A stretch of 64,000 nucleotides of DNA from Anaerosphaera aminiphila DSM 21120 (GCF_900129925.1 NZ_FQXI01000001.1:248001-312000); one strand, 5' to 3'; shown: positions 54,028-63,939, counted from the stretch's first letter. Made by a program: numbers and translations. The notes: a model not told the origin generated them from the letters alone.

Positions 54028-54097
54028 GTTTAAATTACAATAAATAAAATTTATTACAAAAGAAAACGATACTTTTTTAAATTTTTCACTTTCGCAC

Positions 54098-54126
54098 TTG
54101 ACAGTGAAATAGTATTCTATTAAAAT
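54098..54126 (+). promoter_or_regulatory. Promoter of the transporter-M20 operon
   Basis: TTGACA (54098-54103) and TAAAAT (54121-54126) are spaced by 17 bases. An AGTATT/AATACT inverted repeat spans the -10 region. Confidence 0.75.
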
Positions 54127-54158
54127 ACTACTAATACACAAAAAAGGAGGTATAAAAT

Positions 54159-55373
54159 ATGGTAGATTTATTTGGACCCATGGCTGGAATTATTTCTATA
54201 GCTTATATTTTTCTAGTATTTGCCATTGGAGACATATTGTCAGTTAAAACAAAAAGTATTATCTCTATGATGTTTACAAGTTCAGTTTTACTGTTACTTG
54301 GTTTTTGGATTGGAGTACCAACAGATTTATTTGAAACTTCTCAACTATATGGACTTGGCGGATTATTTATAGTAATTCTATTAACTCATATGGGAACACT
54401 ACTAAATATTCAACAACTAATAGAACAGTGGCGAACTGTCGTAGTTGCTATTTCGGCAATTATAGGTATTGCTATTTTCTTATTTGTTGTAGGCGGCCCT
54501 ATAATAGGAAAAGAAACTGCTATCGTAGCAGCACCTCCAATTGCAGGGGGAGTAGTAGCAGGTATTCAAATGGGAGAAGCTGCAGCAGCAATTGGAAGAG
54601 TTGACCTGCAAATAATGGCAACACTTTTAGTAGTTGTTCAGGGATTCTTTGGATATCCAATAGCTTCTTTTTGCCTAAAGAAAGTTGCACGAAAAACATT
54701 AACAAAATACAAAAATGGTGAAATTGAAGATCCTATGGCAGCCATGGCCGACGTTGAAGGTCATGCAAAGAGGATTCCTCAAACTCCATCAAAATATGCA
54801 AGTAGTAATGTGTACTTAGCTAAAGTTGCAATTATAGCACTTCTTGCAACAGCTATTTCTTTCGGTATACAAAAAATGGCCGGCAGAAATATACTAGATA
54901 AAAACATTGTTGCTTTGCTACTTGGTATAATTTTTAGTGAACTTGGTTTCTTGGAAAAAGATATTTTAACTAAATCTAATTCTCAAGGTCTTGCTATGGC
55001 AGCACTAATGGTAGTAATTTTTAACAGTTTAACTCAGGCAACTCCTGAAGTAGTCTTGGAATTATTGCCTAGACTAGTAATGAGTTTAGCACTAGGTGTT
55101 GTAGGTATAGGTCTTGCTTCTTTTATAGCAAGCAAAATAGTTAAAATGGACTTCTTTATGGCATTTGCAATTGGCACAACTGCTCTTTTCGGTTTTCCGG
55201 GAACATTTATTATTTCAAATGAAGTTGCTTCAAGTGTAAGTGAAAATGAAGAAGAAAAACAAGTTGTTTTAGATGAAATTCTTCCTAAGATGTTAGTTGC
55301 AGGATTTATTACTGTATCTATTGCATCTGTTGTCTTAGCAGGAATTATGGCGCCAATGTTAGGAGGTCTTTAA
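54159..55373 (+). CDS. Multi-pass membrane transporter of unknown substrate
   Basis: The 404-residue protein has about ten to eleven helices. Two Gly-rich segments (APPIAGGVVAGIQMGEAAAAIG at about 127-148, and FAIGTTALFGFPGTFIISNEVA near 330-351) resemble the re-entrant loops of GltS/citrate/KdgT-type secondary carriers. I do not recognise an exact family. It lies three bases before an M20 hydrolase gene whose ribosome site is inside its last codons, so it probably imports the substrate of that enzyme. The start is ATG with AAAGGAGG. Confidence 0.7.
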   Translation: MVDLFGPMAGIISIAYIFLVFAIGDILSVKTKSIISMMFTSSVLLLLGFWIGVPTDLFETSQLYGLGGLFIVILLTHMGTLLNIQQLIEQWRTVVVAISAIIGIAIFLFVVGGPIIGKETAIVAAPPIAGGVVAGIQMGEAAAAIGRVDLQIMATLLVVVQGFFGYPIASFCLKKVARKTLTKYKNGEIEDPMAAMADVEGHAKRIPQTPSKYASSNVYLAKVAIIALLATAISFGIQKMAGRNILDKNIVALLLGIIFSELGFLEKDILTKSNSQGLAMAALMVVIFNSLTQATPEVVLELLPRLVMSLALGVVGIGLASFIASKIVKMDFFMAFAIGTTALFGFPGTFIISNEVASSVSENEEEKQVVLDEILPKMLVAGFITVSIASVVLAGIMAPMLGGL

Positions 55374-55376
55374 TTT

Positions 55377-56555
55377 ATGGAAATTAAAAATTTAGTAGAA
55401 AAAAATAGAAACTATATAAGAGATATGCGTAGATACTTTCATGCCCATCCCGAGCTTAGCTTCGAAGAGTTTGAAACAACTAAAAAAATTGCAGAAGAGT
55501 TAGATAAACTTGGTATCCCTTATGAAATTAATGAAAAATTGGGAACTGGATTAGTTGGAGTAATCAAAGGAGCTAAGCCTGGCAAAACTGTAGCATTAAG
55601 AGCTGATATTGACGCTTTAAATGTAACGGAGTGTACTGATCTTGACTTCAAATCTCAAAATGACGGAAAAATGCATGCGTGCGGCCACGATGCACATATT
55701 GCAACTTTACTTGGTGCAGCAAAAATGCTAATGGAAGTTAAAGATGACATACAGGGAAAAATCTATCTAGTATTCCAACCTGCTGAAGAAGTTGGATTAG
55801 GTGCAAAAGCTATGATTGACTTTGGAACATGGTATGAAGAGACAGATAATATTTTTGGGGCACACGTTTGGAGTCCACTGGAAGCTGGAAAAATTTCTGT
55901 TGAAGCTGGAGAGAGAATGGCTGCAGCAGACCAATTTATAATAACTGTTGAAGGAAAATCCGGACATGGATCTGCTCCTCACGAAACAATAGATGCAGTA
56001 GTTGTGGCAAGTGCAATTGTAATGAACTTACAATCGCTGGTTTCAAGGAATTATTCTCCTCTTGATTCTGTTGCTGTAACTGTTGGAAGTATTCACAGCG
56101 GAAATAGATTTAACATAATTGCCGGTAAAGCTGTTATGGAAGGAACTAATAGGTATTTCTCTAAGGATATAGCTGCTAGAATTAAAGATGATATGCTTAG
56201 AGTTTGTGAAAATACTGCTGCTGCATATGGAGCAACAGCAACTTTAGAATATAATTATATACTTGGACCTACTACAAATGATCCTGAATCTTCAGCTATT
56301 GCAGAAGAAGCTGTAAGAAAAGTAGCTGGCCCTGAAGCATTAATAAAAGTTGAAAAAGTAACTGGTGGAGAAGATTTCTCTTTCTATTTAGAAAACAAAC
56401 CTGGGTGCTTTGCATTTATTGGAGGAGGAAATCCTGATATTGATGCTGATTTCCCTCATCACAATGAACACTTTAACATTGATGATAGCGTATTGGCAGA
56501 AGGTTCAGGAGTATATGCTCAATATGCAATTGACTTTTTAAAGGAAAATGCTTAA
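55377..56555 (+). CDS. M20 family amidohydrolase / carboxypeptidase
   Basis: 392 residues. It has the metal-binding motifs MHACGHDAHIATLLGAA (about 97), QPAEEVGLGAKAM (about 131), AHVWSPLEAGK and KSGHGSAPHETIDAV, plus the final EDFSFYLENKPG. The N-terminal YFHAHPELSFEEFET is typical of aminoacylase/hippuricase-like M20D enzymes. It is co-translated with the transporter and differs clearly from the paralogue at 1419-2582. The substrate is probably an N-acyl or dipeptide-like amide. Confidence 0.87.
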   Translation: MEIKNLVEKNRNYIRDMRRYFHAHPELSFEEFETTKKIAEELDKLGIPYEINEKLGTGLVGVIKGAKPGKTVALRADIDALNVTECTDLDFKSQNDGKMHACGHDAHIATLLGAAKMLMEVKDDIQGKIYLVFQPAEEVGLGAKAMIDFGTWYEETDNIFGAHVWSPLEAGKISVEAGERMAAADQFIITVEGKSGHGSAPHETIDAVVVASAIVMNLQSLVSRNYSPLDSVAVTVGSIHSGNRFNIIAGKAVMEGTNRYFSKDIAARIKDDMLRVCENTAAAYGATATLEYNYILGPTTNDPESSAIAEEAVRKVAGPEALIKVEKVTGGEDFSFYLENKPGCFAFIGGGNPDIDADFPHHNEHFNIDDSVLAEGSGVYAQYAIDFLKENA

Positions 56556-56567
56556 ACAATAAATACT

Positions 56568-56598
56568 AAAACCACAGATTATTATTCTGTGGTTTTTT
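56568..56598 (+). terminator. Terminator of the transporter-M20 operon
   Basis: AAAACCACAG/CTGTGGTTTT with a nine-base loop is followed by T-rich sequence. Confidence 0.8.
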
Positions 56599-56626
56599 AT
56601 ATTTAATTATGTATTTAATATTTATT

Positions 56627-57112
56627 TTACAATTTGAAATCTGCATTAATATAGTTTGCCATTTCTTCTATATTTTCATACAGTATTCTAATTTCTCTTG
56701 GTTCTAATTTTTCTGCCAACTGCGTTATTTTTTTGTCTATAAAACTCATCTTTTCCATATTAAGTTCTCCTCCAAAATTAAACTGTCCTAAGGAATTTTT
56801 AAGTAACTCTACTGGAAAATTATTCTTAAAAAAATCATCTACTTGATTTGGAGTTGTGCAGGAAATAAATAGTATAATTTTTTTCTTTAATAATTCTTCT
56901 AGTCTCTTATCACAAAAATTCTTTATATCTCTTTGAATTTTCCCCATATATATTGGACTTCCTATTAATATTAAATTATATTCTTGTAGTTCCGGTACTT
57001 TCTCATTTTTTATATCGACATCTTTAACAGTGCAATTTAGTTTATTCTTTAAATATTCTACACAATCTTTAGTACACCCATACTTACTTTCATATAATAC
57101 CAATACCTTCAA
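56627..57112 (-). CDS. Flavodoxin domain protein
   Basis: The 161-residue protein (Flavodoxin_5/HemG-like group) has the FMN phosphate loop YESKYGCTKDC (about 7-17), LILIGSPIYMGKI (about 48-60) and ISCTTPNQ. The start is TTG behind AGGAGGAG. It follows the TetR gene by 22 bases in the same direction, so the regulator probably controls it. The role may be electron transfer or redox defence. Confidence 0.8.
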   Translation of the reverse strand: MKVLVLYESKYGCTKDCVEYLKNKLNCTVKDVDIKNEKVPELQEYNLILIGSPIYMGKIQRDIKNFCDKRLEELLKKKIILFISCTTPNQVDDFFKNNFPVELLKNSLGQFNFGGELNMEKMSFIDKKITQLAEKLEPREIRILYENIEEMANYINADFKL

Positions 57113-57134
57113 TTAACTCTCCTCCTATTAAATT

Positions 57135-57743
57135 TTAATTTAATAATCCCCTAAGTAAAAAATCAGAATAAATATCAACTAACTCTCTCCAATTTTTATT
57201 TAAATACAGTTGATTTTCTAAAGCATTCATTGAAAAACCTATTAATGATGAAATTAGCATCCATGAAATATTTTCATCTAATTTTCTAAATATATTTTCT
57301 TTTTCAGCTTCTAACAATAGAGCGTATAATTTTTCTATTCCACTTATTTCCTCTGTTTCAGACTTCTCTCTTGGTCCTAGGATTGCCTTTGTTCCACTTC
57401 TAATTACAACTTTACTCATCTCAGAATTTTCTACAATACTAAATATAAATTCTTCAAAGGAAAGTTTTATTTTTCTATCTATAGATAATTCTATATTTTC
57501 TCTTAATATTTTTTCAATATTTCCAACTATTTTTTCATAGATTTGTCTTGAAATATCTTCAACAATTTCCGCCTTATTTCTATAATAGATATAAATTGTA
57601 GTTGGAGAATACTCTATAGCATTTGCTATTTTTCTCATAGACAGCTTTTCGTATCCCTTTTCAATAATTATTTTTACACTTGAATTTAAAATTAATTGAC
57701 GCATGTACTCTTTTTCTTTCTCTCTACGTTTTTTAACAACCAT
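57135..57743 (-). CDS. TetR family regulator upstream of the flavodoxin gene
   Basis: A 202-residue protein with the helix-turn-helix IIIEKGYEKLSMRKIANAIEYSPTTIYIYYRNKAEI (about 22-57) and a TetR C-terminal domain (WHG-like). I start at ATG 57743; a GTG three codons upstream falls in the ribosome site region. A palindrome overlaps its promoter. Confidence 0.85.
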   Translation of the reverse strand: MVVKKRREKEKEYMRQLILNSSVKIIIEKGYEKLSMRKIANAIEYSPTTIYIYYRNKAEIVEDISRQIYEKIVGNIEKILRENIELSIDRKIKLSFEEFIFSIVENSEMSKVVIRSGTKAILGPREKSETEEISGIEKLYALLLEAEKENIFRKLDENISWMLISSLIGFSMNALENQLYLNKNWRELVDIYSDFLLRGLLN

Positions 57744-57776
57744 AATTATCACTCTTTCATTAACACAGTTATTTAT

Positions 57777-57817
57777 ATTAACAGTGTTAATATATTGTAT
57801 TTTTTATAATTTGTCAA
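57777..57817 (-). promoter_or_regulatory. Promoter and operator of the TetR-flavodoxin unit
   Basis: TTGACA (57817-57812) and TATATT (57794-57789) are spaced by 17 bases. ATTAACACTGTTAAT (57791-57777) overlaps the -10 box and is palindromic except at its centre. A further half site TGTTAAT lies at about 57756-57770. Confidence 0.7.
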
Positions 57818-57835
57818 TTGATTTTAAAATTTACA

Positions 57836-57869
57836 TAAAAAAGTAGCCATAATATTTTCTATGACTACT
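57836..57869 (-). terminator. Terminator of the arylacid operon
   Basis: AGTAGTCAT/ATGGCTACT (one G-U pair) with a ten-base AT loop is followed leftward by T6. Confidence 0.7.
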
Positions 57870-57879
57870 AATTATTTAC

Positions 57880-58299
57880 TTATATTAAGTAAGCTTCTTC
57901 TTCATTTAACACTCTAAATCCCGCTGCTTTTAGAAGTTTTTCTCCCTCTTCGGCTTCTGTAATTTTTAATACTACTCCTGTTGCCTCTCCATTGCTAGAC
58001 CATACATACATATATTGAATATTTAAGTCCCTACATGCATTTACAAGCCTATACAGTGAATCGGAGGACCTATCAGTTTGCACAACTATTACATCATTTA
58101 AATGTGTGGATATAAGTTCTCCCTTTAAACATTCTCTTGCTTTTTCAGGATTGGAAACTATCATTCTAAGTAATCCAAAATCTGTAGTATCTGCTAAGGA
58201 GAAAGTTACAATATTTATATTATTTTTACCTAATATCTCTGTTACAGTATTTAAACTTCCCGGCTTATTTTCAATAAATACTGTCAATTGTTTTACCAT
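57880..58299 (-). CDS. Tandem ACT-domain protein (distal copy)
   Basis: The 139-residue protein has two ACT folds: KQLTVFIENKPGSLNTVTEILGKNNINI (residues 3-70) and LYRLVNACRDLNIQYMYVW with a VVLKITEAEEGEKLL end (75-135). Stand-alone ACT pairs of this kind often follow phenylacetate-CoA ligase genes in anaerobes and are predicted amino-acid sensors. It is the last gene of the operon, ten bases after paaK. Confidence 0.85.
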   Translation of the reverse strand: MVKQLTVFIENKPGSLNTVTEILGKNNINIVTFSLADTTDFGLLRMIVSNPEKARECLKGELISTHLNDVIVVQTDRSSDSLYRLVNACRDLNIQYMYVWSSNGEATGVVLKITEAEEGEKLLKAAGFRVLNEEEAYLI

Positions 58300-58309
58300 A
58301 GTACTCCTC

Positions 58310-59608
58310 CTATAAAATAACTCTCTTATCTACTACTCTTACAGCTTTTCCCTCAGTTCTCTCAAGTGTTCTAGGCTCTACTAATTTAACTTTTACTTGA
58401 AGGCCTATTGCTTGCTTTAATGTATACCCTATTTTCTTTGTAAGGTTTTCTAATTTTCTTATTTCATCAGAGAAAAATTTATCTTCAACTTCAACCCAAA
58501 CTTCTATGGTATCTAAATTATCTATTCTGTCCACAATAATTAAGTAATGTGGCTTAGTTTCCTCAACTTCAAGAAGTGCAGTTTCTATTTGTGAAGGATA
58601 TACGTTAACTCCTCTTATTATCAACATATCATCACTTCTACCTGTAAATCTGGAAATCCTTGCAAGAGTCCTTCCACATTCACACTTGTCGTAATTAATA
58701 CTAGTTAAATCCTTAGTTCTATATCTAATTAAAGGAAAGGCTTCCTTTGTAAGTGTTGTAATTACAAGCTCTCCCTCTTCGCCTTCTGCTACCGGTTCCA
58801 GTGTATTTGAGTTTACTATCTCTGGCAAAAAGTGATCTTCATAAATATGTAGACCTTTATGATACTCACAATCTGCTGCAACACCGGGTCCCATTATTTC
58901 GCTTAGCCCATAGATGTCATATGCCTTTACTTTTAATCCCTCTTCGATTTTAGATCTCATTTGATCTGTCCAAGGCTCAGCACCACAAATAACAGACTTT
59001 AACTTTAGCTTGTCTCTTACTCCCTCTTCTTCAATAACTTCCATTAAATGGAGCAAATATGACGGTGTACAGGCAATTGCCGTGGACCCGAAGTCTTCCA
59101 TTAGAGTAAGTTGCTTTTTAGAATTCGTAGTTGAAATTGGAACCACCATTGCTCCTAAATTTTCCACGCCATAGTGAAGCCCTAAACCTCCAGTGAAAAG
59201 TCCATATCCATAGGATACTTGAACTTTATCATCTCTTCCAATATTTGCCATTGAAAGAACTCTCGTAACACACTCTTTCCACATATCTATATCTTTTCTA
59301 GTATAGCCAACTACTGTTGGTTTTCCCGTAGTGCCTGAAGAAGCGTGGACTCTTACAACTTGTGATTCCGGCACAGCAAAAAGTCCAAATGGATAGTTAT
59401 CCCTTAAATCGTCTTTAGTTGTAAATGGAAGTTTTGTTATGTCTTCCACTCCCTTAATATCACCTGGTTCTATTCCCATATCTTGCATTTTTTTTCTATA
59501 AAAAGCAACGTCGTGATAAAGTCTGTCTACAAGTTTTACAAGTCTTGTACTTTGAAGATGAGTCATCTCATCTCTACTCATACACTCTTTAGCTTCATTC
59601 CAAATCAT
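58310..59608 (-). CDS. paaK: Phenylacetate-CoA ligase family protein (distal copy)
   Basis: A 432-residue AMP-forming ligase. It has the AMP loop [19 protein letters not shown] (about 89), [18 protein letters not shown] (about 230), [19 protein letters not shown] and the C-terminal [19 protein letters not shown] start at ATG 59608, seven bases from GAGGGG. It interconverts arylacetate, CoA and ATP with arylacetyl-CoA, AMP and PPi. With the Ior genes it can link arylpyruvate oxidation to free acids, or run in reverse to activate acids. Confidence 0.9.
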   Translation of the reverse strand: MIWNEAKECMSRDEMTHLQSTRLVKLVDRLYHDVAFYRKKMQDMGIEPGDIKGVEDITKLPFTTKDDLRDNYPFGLFAVPESQVVRVHASSGTTGKPTVVGYTRKDIDMWKECVTRVLSMANIGRDDKVQVSYGYGLFTGGLGLHYGVENLGAMVVPISTTNSKKQLTLMEDFGSTAIACTPSYLLHLMEVIEEEGVRDKLKLKSVICGAEPWTDQMRSKIEEGLKVKAYDIYGLSEIMGPGVAADCEYHKGLHIYEDHFLPEIVNSNTLEPVAEGEEGELVITTLTKEAFPLIRYRTKDLTSINYDKCECGRTLARISRFTGRSDDMLIIRGVNVYPSQIETALLEVEETKPHYLIIVDRIDNLDTIEVWVEVEDKFFSDEIRKLENLTKKIGYTLKQAIGLQVKVKLVEPRTLERTEGKAVRVVDKRVIL

Positions 59609-59619
59609 ATAATTTCCCC

Positions 59620-60024
59620 TCACACTACATCAAATTTAGCTTGTTTTAAAATTTCTTTTGTCTTTTCAATTTCATCTACATTTATAACCATTAGTGGTCT
59701 ACCATCTTCTCTAACAACTAGAGAATATAAATAATTTACTATTATATTATTATTGGCTATCTCTTGAAGCATTCTATTGAGTTCGCCAATTTTATCGTCT
59801 AAACTAACTCCTATTACATCAGTTTCTTTAACTAAAAAGTTTTCTTCTCTTAGAACTCTTACACCTTCTTGTGTATTATCTACAATTAACCTCAATATGC
59901 AAAATTCAGGACTGTCAAATAGAGATACTGCTCTTATATTAATATTGTTCTTACTAAGTGTATCTGTCACTTCAGATATACTTCCCTCTTCATTTTCTAT
60001 AAATACTGACAATTGTTTTAGCAT
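59620..60024 (-). CDS. Tandem ACT-domain protein (proximal copy)
   Basis: A 134-residue protein with two ACT folds, [23 protein letters not shown] and [21 protein letters not shown], paralogous to the one at 57880-58299. It lies between iorB and the distal paaK. Each paaK in this window therefore has an ACT protein available as a possible aromatic amino-acid sensor. Confidence 0.85.
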   Translation of the reverse strand: MLKQLSVFIENEEGSISEVTDTLSKNNINIRAVSLFDSPEFCILRLIVDNTQEGVRVLREENFLVKETDVIGVSLDDKIGELNRMLQEIANNNIIVNYLYSLVVREDGRPLMVINVDEIEKTKEILKQAKFDVV

Positions 60025-60033
60025 AATATCCTC

Positions 60034-60603
60034 CTATAAGTTAAATCCTCTATCAAAGGCTTTGATATTTATATCTATTGTCTTTTCAGGAACAGTATTT
60101 TTAATTACTGCATGCCAATCTTCTATTGTAAAATTCATGTGTTTTGCTGCAACTCCAAGAACTATTACATTAAATACTTTTAAATTTCCTAACATCCTAG
60201 ATTCTTCAAGAGCATCTATGGAAATGACATTGTACTCTTTAGATAATTTTTCAATTATTTCATCAGGATACTTTTCTTTTCCTATTACTACCGGCATTGG
60301 ATCAATCCTCTGATCATTTACAATTAATACTCCATCTTTTTTTAAAAAATGAGCGTATCTAAGAGCTTCTAATTTTTCAAAGGCTATTAGTACATCTGCA
60401 CTTCCCTCTTCTACAATAGGTTCGTAAACTACATCTCCATATCTTACAAAGGTGACTACTGAGCCACCTCTTTGAGCCATTCCATGAACTTCAGAGAGTT
60501 TAACATCATAACCTGCATTTAATATTATTCCCCCTAAAATTCTTGAGGTTAAAAGTGTTCCTTGTCCGCCCACGCCAACAATCATTATATTTTTAGTCTC
60601 CAT
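60034..60603 (-). CDS. iorB: Indolepyruvate:ferredoxin oxidoreductase, beta subunit
   Basis: The 189-residue gamma-type oxidoreductase domain (PF01558) has MIVGVGGQGTLLTSRILGG (about 8-26), EVHGMAQRGGSVVTFVRYG and ADVLIAFEKLEALRYAHFL. With IorA it oxidatively decarboxylates indole-, phenyl- and hydroxyphenyl-pyruvate to the aryl-acetyl-CoA, reducing ferredoxin. The start is ATG with AGGAGG. Confidence 0.93.
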   Translation of the reverse strand: METKNIMIVGVGGQGTLLTSRILGGIILNAGYDVKLSEVHGMAQRGGSVVTFVRYGDVVYEPIVEEGSADVLIAFEKLEALRYAHFLKKDGVLIVNDQRIDPMPVVIGKEKYPDEIIEKLSKEYNVISIDALEESRMLGNLKVFNVIVLGVAAKHMNFTIEDWHAVIKNTVPEKTIDINIKAFDRGFNL

Positions 60604-60614
60604 TTTAACCTCCT

Positions 60615-62372
60615 CTATATGCTCTCTATTACACTATCTACTTTTTCTATTGCATCAAATGGACACAGATTAAAGCAAAGTCCACATCCGTTGCACATTG
60701 TATCATTTATCAATGTAGTTCCATCTTCAGCCTTAGTAAGTGCCGGACATCCCGGCTTCATGCACAAACCACACTTTCTACACTTCTCTTTATTTACTAT
60801 ATATTGATTTTTAATTGCAACACCCTTTAACAATACACAAGGTGCCTTTGCTATTATCACCGATAATTCATCTCTTAGCGTTTCTTCTTTAAAAGTTTTT
60901 GAAAGTCCGTCTAAGTCAAAGGAACTAATTTCTATTACATTTTTTATTCCCATTGCTTCACACATTTTCTTTATATCTATTGGCTTTACTTCTTCTCCCA
61001 TGAGAGTCTTACCGGTAGCGGGATTTTCTTGATGTCCTGTCATTGCCGTTATAGAATTATCTAAAATCAACACAGTTGCCTTTGAGTTGTTGTATACCAT
61101 ATTCATAAGAGAGTTTATCCCAGTGTGTAAAAATGTAGAGTCTCCAATTACTGCAACCCAATCTTTTACAAATTCACTTCCACGTGCTTTTTCCATTCCG
61201 TGAAGTGAGCTTATACTTGCACCCATACAAATTGTGCTGTCAATTGTTTCTAAAGGCGCTCCTGCTCCCAATGTATAGCATCCAATATCCCCTGCTCCGT
61301 GAATTTTTAACTTATTCATCACTGAAAACACTGATCTGTGAGGACAACCCGGGCATAAAATTGGAGGTCTTATTGGAGCTTCCATTTCTTTTTCTATATT
61401 TAAAGTTTCGCCTAATATTTTTTCTCTTATCATATTGGCACTATACTCTCCATCTAGTGGAAATAAATCTTTTCCTATAACTTCTATTCCCCAAGACTTA
61501 ACTTGTTCTTCTATAATCGAATCTAGCTCTTCAATTATATAGAGCTTATCAACTTTCTTTGCAAATTCTTCTATTAACTTTTTAGGTAAAGGATTTATAA
61601 GTCCAAGTTTTAAAACAGAAGCTTTTGGAAGAGCTTCTTTTACATATAAGTACGGAATTCCAGAAGTTATAACTCCAATGGAAGTATCACTATATTCAAT
61701 ACTATTTATACTTAAATCACAGGCATCCTCACTTAAAATTCTCTCTCTATTTATTACTACCGGATGTCTGGCTTTTGCATTAGCTGGAACCATTACATTT
61801 TTTCTAGGATTCTTCACATATTCTCTATCTTTAATATCTACTCTATCATTTAATTCTACAATACTTTGAGAGTGTGCCAATCTGGTAGTAGTTCTAATAA
61901 TTACCGGCGTGTCATATTTTTCACTTAGCTCATAGGCTAAAATGGTCATGTCTTTTGCCTCTTGGCTATTTGAAGGCTCCAGTACCGGAACGTGAGCAGC
62001 TCTTGCTATTGCTCTGGTATCTTGCTCATTCTGAGAACTGTACATTCCAGGATCATCTGCAACTGTTAAAACAAGTCCTCCATTTACACCTATATATGAA
62101 ACTGTGTAAAGTGGATCTGCTGCCACATTTAGGCCTACGTGTTTCATACACGCAAAAGATCTTATTCCCACCATTGAAGCGCCTATTGCAACTTCTACAG
62201 CAACCTTTTCATTTGGAGCCCACTCGCAGTATATTTCATCTTTATAGTTTGATAAATACTCACTAATTTCCGTACTTGGCGTACCTGGATATGCAGAGGA
62301 AACTTTTACACCCGCTTCATATAGTCCTCTTGCTATTGCTTCATTTCCAAGCATTGTAACTTTGTTTTTCAA
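60615..62372 (-). CDS. iorA: Indolepyruvate:ferredoxin oxidoreductase, alpha subunit
   Basis: 585 residues. The N-terminal pyrimidine-binding domain has VSSAYPGTPSTEISEYL and CMKHVGLNVAADPL. The TPP-binding domain is near 330-480 (CPGCPHRSVFSVM, GDIGCYTLGAGAPL, VAVIGDSTFLHTGI). Two 4Fe-4S clusters are in the last 60 residues (CRKCGLCMKPGC and CNGCGLCFNLC). The start is TTG behind GGGGGT. All cluster cysteines are present. Confidence 0.94.
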   Translation of the reverse strand: MKNKVTMLGNEAIARGLYEAGVKVSSAYPGTPSTEISEYLSNYKDEIYCEWAPNEKVAVEVAIGASMVGIRSFACMKHVGLNVAADPLYTVSYIGVNGGLVLTVADDPGMYSSQNEQDTRAIARAAHVPVLEPSNSQEAKDMTILAYELSEKYDTPVIIRTTTRLAHSQSIVELNDRVDIKDREYVKNPRKNVMVPANAKARHPVVINRERILSEDACDLSINSIEYSDTSIGVITSGIPYLYVKEALPKASVLKLGLINPLPKKLIEEFAKKVDKLYIIEELDSIIEEQVKSWGIEVIGKDLFPLDGEYSANMIREKILGETLNIEKEMEAPIRPPILCPGCPHRSVFSVMNKLKIHGAGDIGCYTLGAGAPLETIDSTICMGASISSLHGMEKARGSEFVKDWVAVIGDSTFLHTGINSLMNMVYNNSKATVLILDNSITAMTGHQENPATGKTLMGEEVKPIDIKKMCEAMGIKNVIEISSFDLDGLSKTFKEETLRDELSVIIAKAPCVLLKGVAIKNQYIVNKEKCRKCGLCMKPGCPALTKAEDGTTLINDTMCNGCGLCFNLCPFDAIEKVDSVIESI

Positions 62373-62389
62373 AATAATACCCCCTAAAA

Positions 62390-63706
62390 CTAAACCCTTA
62401 AATCTGTAACTCTTTGAGCTTTTCCTTCAAACCTCTTTAGTGTTCTTGGTGCCACTAATTTTATATTTGCATCAAGACCAGTTGCCGCCCTTAATTTATT
62501 TCTCACATTGTTCTCTAGATTTTCTAATTTTGGATAAGAGTCCAGTATACTTGAATCTATTAGTTCAACTTTAACTTCTAAGTGATCTAAATAATTTTTT
62601 CTATCTACGATCATTTCATAGTGAGCTCCCAACTCACTAAATTCATTAATTACTACTTCAACTTGATTAGGAAATAAATTTACTCCTCTAATAACTAACA
62701 TATCATCAGATCTTCCACTTAAGTTTTCCATTCTAGTTGTAGTTCTTCCACACTCACAAGGTTCATATATAAGTCTCGTAAGATCTCTTGTCCTATATCT
62801 TAACAGAGGTGTGGACTCTTTTGTCAAACAAGTTATAACAAGTTCTCCCTTTTCTCCCTTAGGTAAAACTTCTCCTGTATCTGGATTTATAATCTCAGCA
62901 TAGTACTGATCTTCATTTATATGTAGCCCATTGTTCATTAAACACTCTCCTGAAACACCTGGCCCATTTAACTCACTCATTCCGTAATTAGAAGTACAAA
63001 GCATGTCTTCTCCCCAAACAGCTTTCATTTCTTCTCGCATAAGCTTAGAAAAGTTTTCGCCTCCAAAAAGTCCAATTCTAATTTTTAAATCTTTCATTGG
63101 ATCCATACCCATAGACCTTATAACTTCTCCAATGTGAAGAGCGTAAGAAGGAGTTGCCACTAATAAAGTTGCTCCAAAGTCCTTCATATACATAATTTGT
63201 TTTTTTGTATTTCCAACTGATGATGGAACTACTGCTGCGCCTATGTTTTCCAGTCCATAGTGAAGTCCCAAGGCTCCTGTAAACATTCCATATCCAAAGC
63301 AAATTTGCGCAATGTCATCTCTTCCGGCACCACCTGCTGTTGCCACTCTGGAAACAGTTTCAGTCCAGTTTAAAAGATCATTTTTAGTATACCCAACAAC
63401 TGTTGGTTGACCTGTAGTTCCAGATGAAGCATGAATTCTAACAAGTTCTTCTTTTTCAACAGCAAAAAGCCCAAAGGGATAATTCTCCCTAAAATCCGAT
63501 TTCGTTGTATATGGAAGTTTAGAAATATCATCAATTGATTTTATATCTTCAAGTTTTACACCTAGTTCATCCATTTTTTTTCTATATGGCTCAACTAACT
63601 CATAGGATCTTTTCACTTGTTCTATTAATCTCTTTGATTGAATGTCTTTAATTTCTTCTCGACTAAGTGTTTCTTCTCTAGCCCAAATATTCGCTATTTT
63701 ACTCAA
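62390..63706 (-). CDS. paaK: Phenylacetate-CoA ligase family protein (promoter-proximal copy)
   Basis: A 438-residue paralogue of the distal ligase, with [54 protein letters not shown] and GRSDDMLVIRGVNLFPNQ. It starts at TTG behind GGAGG. Two copies bracketing iorAB suggest ligases tuned to different aryl acids (for example indoleacetate versus phenylacetate). Confidence 0.9.
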   Translation of the reverse strand: MSKIANIWAREETLSREEIKDIQSKRLIEQVKRSYELVEPYRKKMDELGVKLEDIKSIDDISKLPYTTKSDFRENYPFGLFAVEKEELVRIHASSGTTGQPTVVGYTKNDLLNWTETVSRVATAGGAGRDDIAQICFGYGMFTGALGLHYGLENIGAAVVPSSVGNTKKQIMYMKDFGATLLVATPSYALHIGEVIRSMGMDPMKDLKIRIGLFGGENFSKLMREEMKAVWGEDMLCTSNYGMSELNGPGVSGECLMNNGLHINEDQYYAEIINPDTGEVLPKGEKGELVITCLTKESTPLLRYRTRDLTRLIYEPCECGRTTTRMENLSGRSDDMLVIRGVNLFPNQVEVVINEFSELGAHYEMIVDRKNYLDHLEVKVELIDSSILDSYPKLENLENNVRNKLRAATGLDANIKLVAPRTLKRFEGKAQRVTDLRV

Positions 63707-63756
63707 TTTATAACCTCCATTTTATTGCTTTAAAGCATAAATTTATTTAACTACTA

Positions 63757-63784
63757 ATTATACTTCAATATAGAGATTTGTCAA
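63757..63784 (-). promoter_or_regulatory. Promoter of the arylacid operon
   Basis: TTGACA (63784-63779) and TATAAT (63762-63757) are spaced by 16 bases, about 50 bases upstream of the first gene. Confidence 0.75.
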
Positions 63785-63832
63785 TAGCACTATGCTAATA
63801 AATTGAGTTTTAATCTACAATATTGAAATGTT

Positions 63833-63896
63833 TTGACATAAACTTTAATATAAAATAATAAATATATTTGCTTAATTTATGTGTTCTACATATAAT
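63833..63896 (+). promoter_or_regulatory. Two candidate promoters of the right-edge aminotransferase
   Basis: The first is TTGACA (63833-63838) with TAATAA 17 bases on. The second is TTGCTT (63868-63873) with TATAAT (63891-63896), also 17 bases apart. The second gives a leader of about 37 bases. Confidence 0.55.
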
Positions 63897-63939
63897 ATAC
63901 TTAATTTAATTTAAATAATATTTAAACGAGGTGTAAGAT

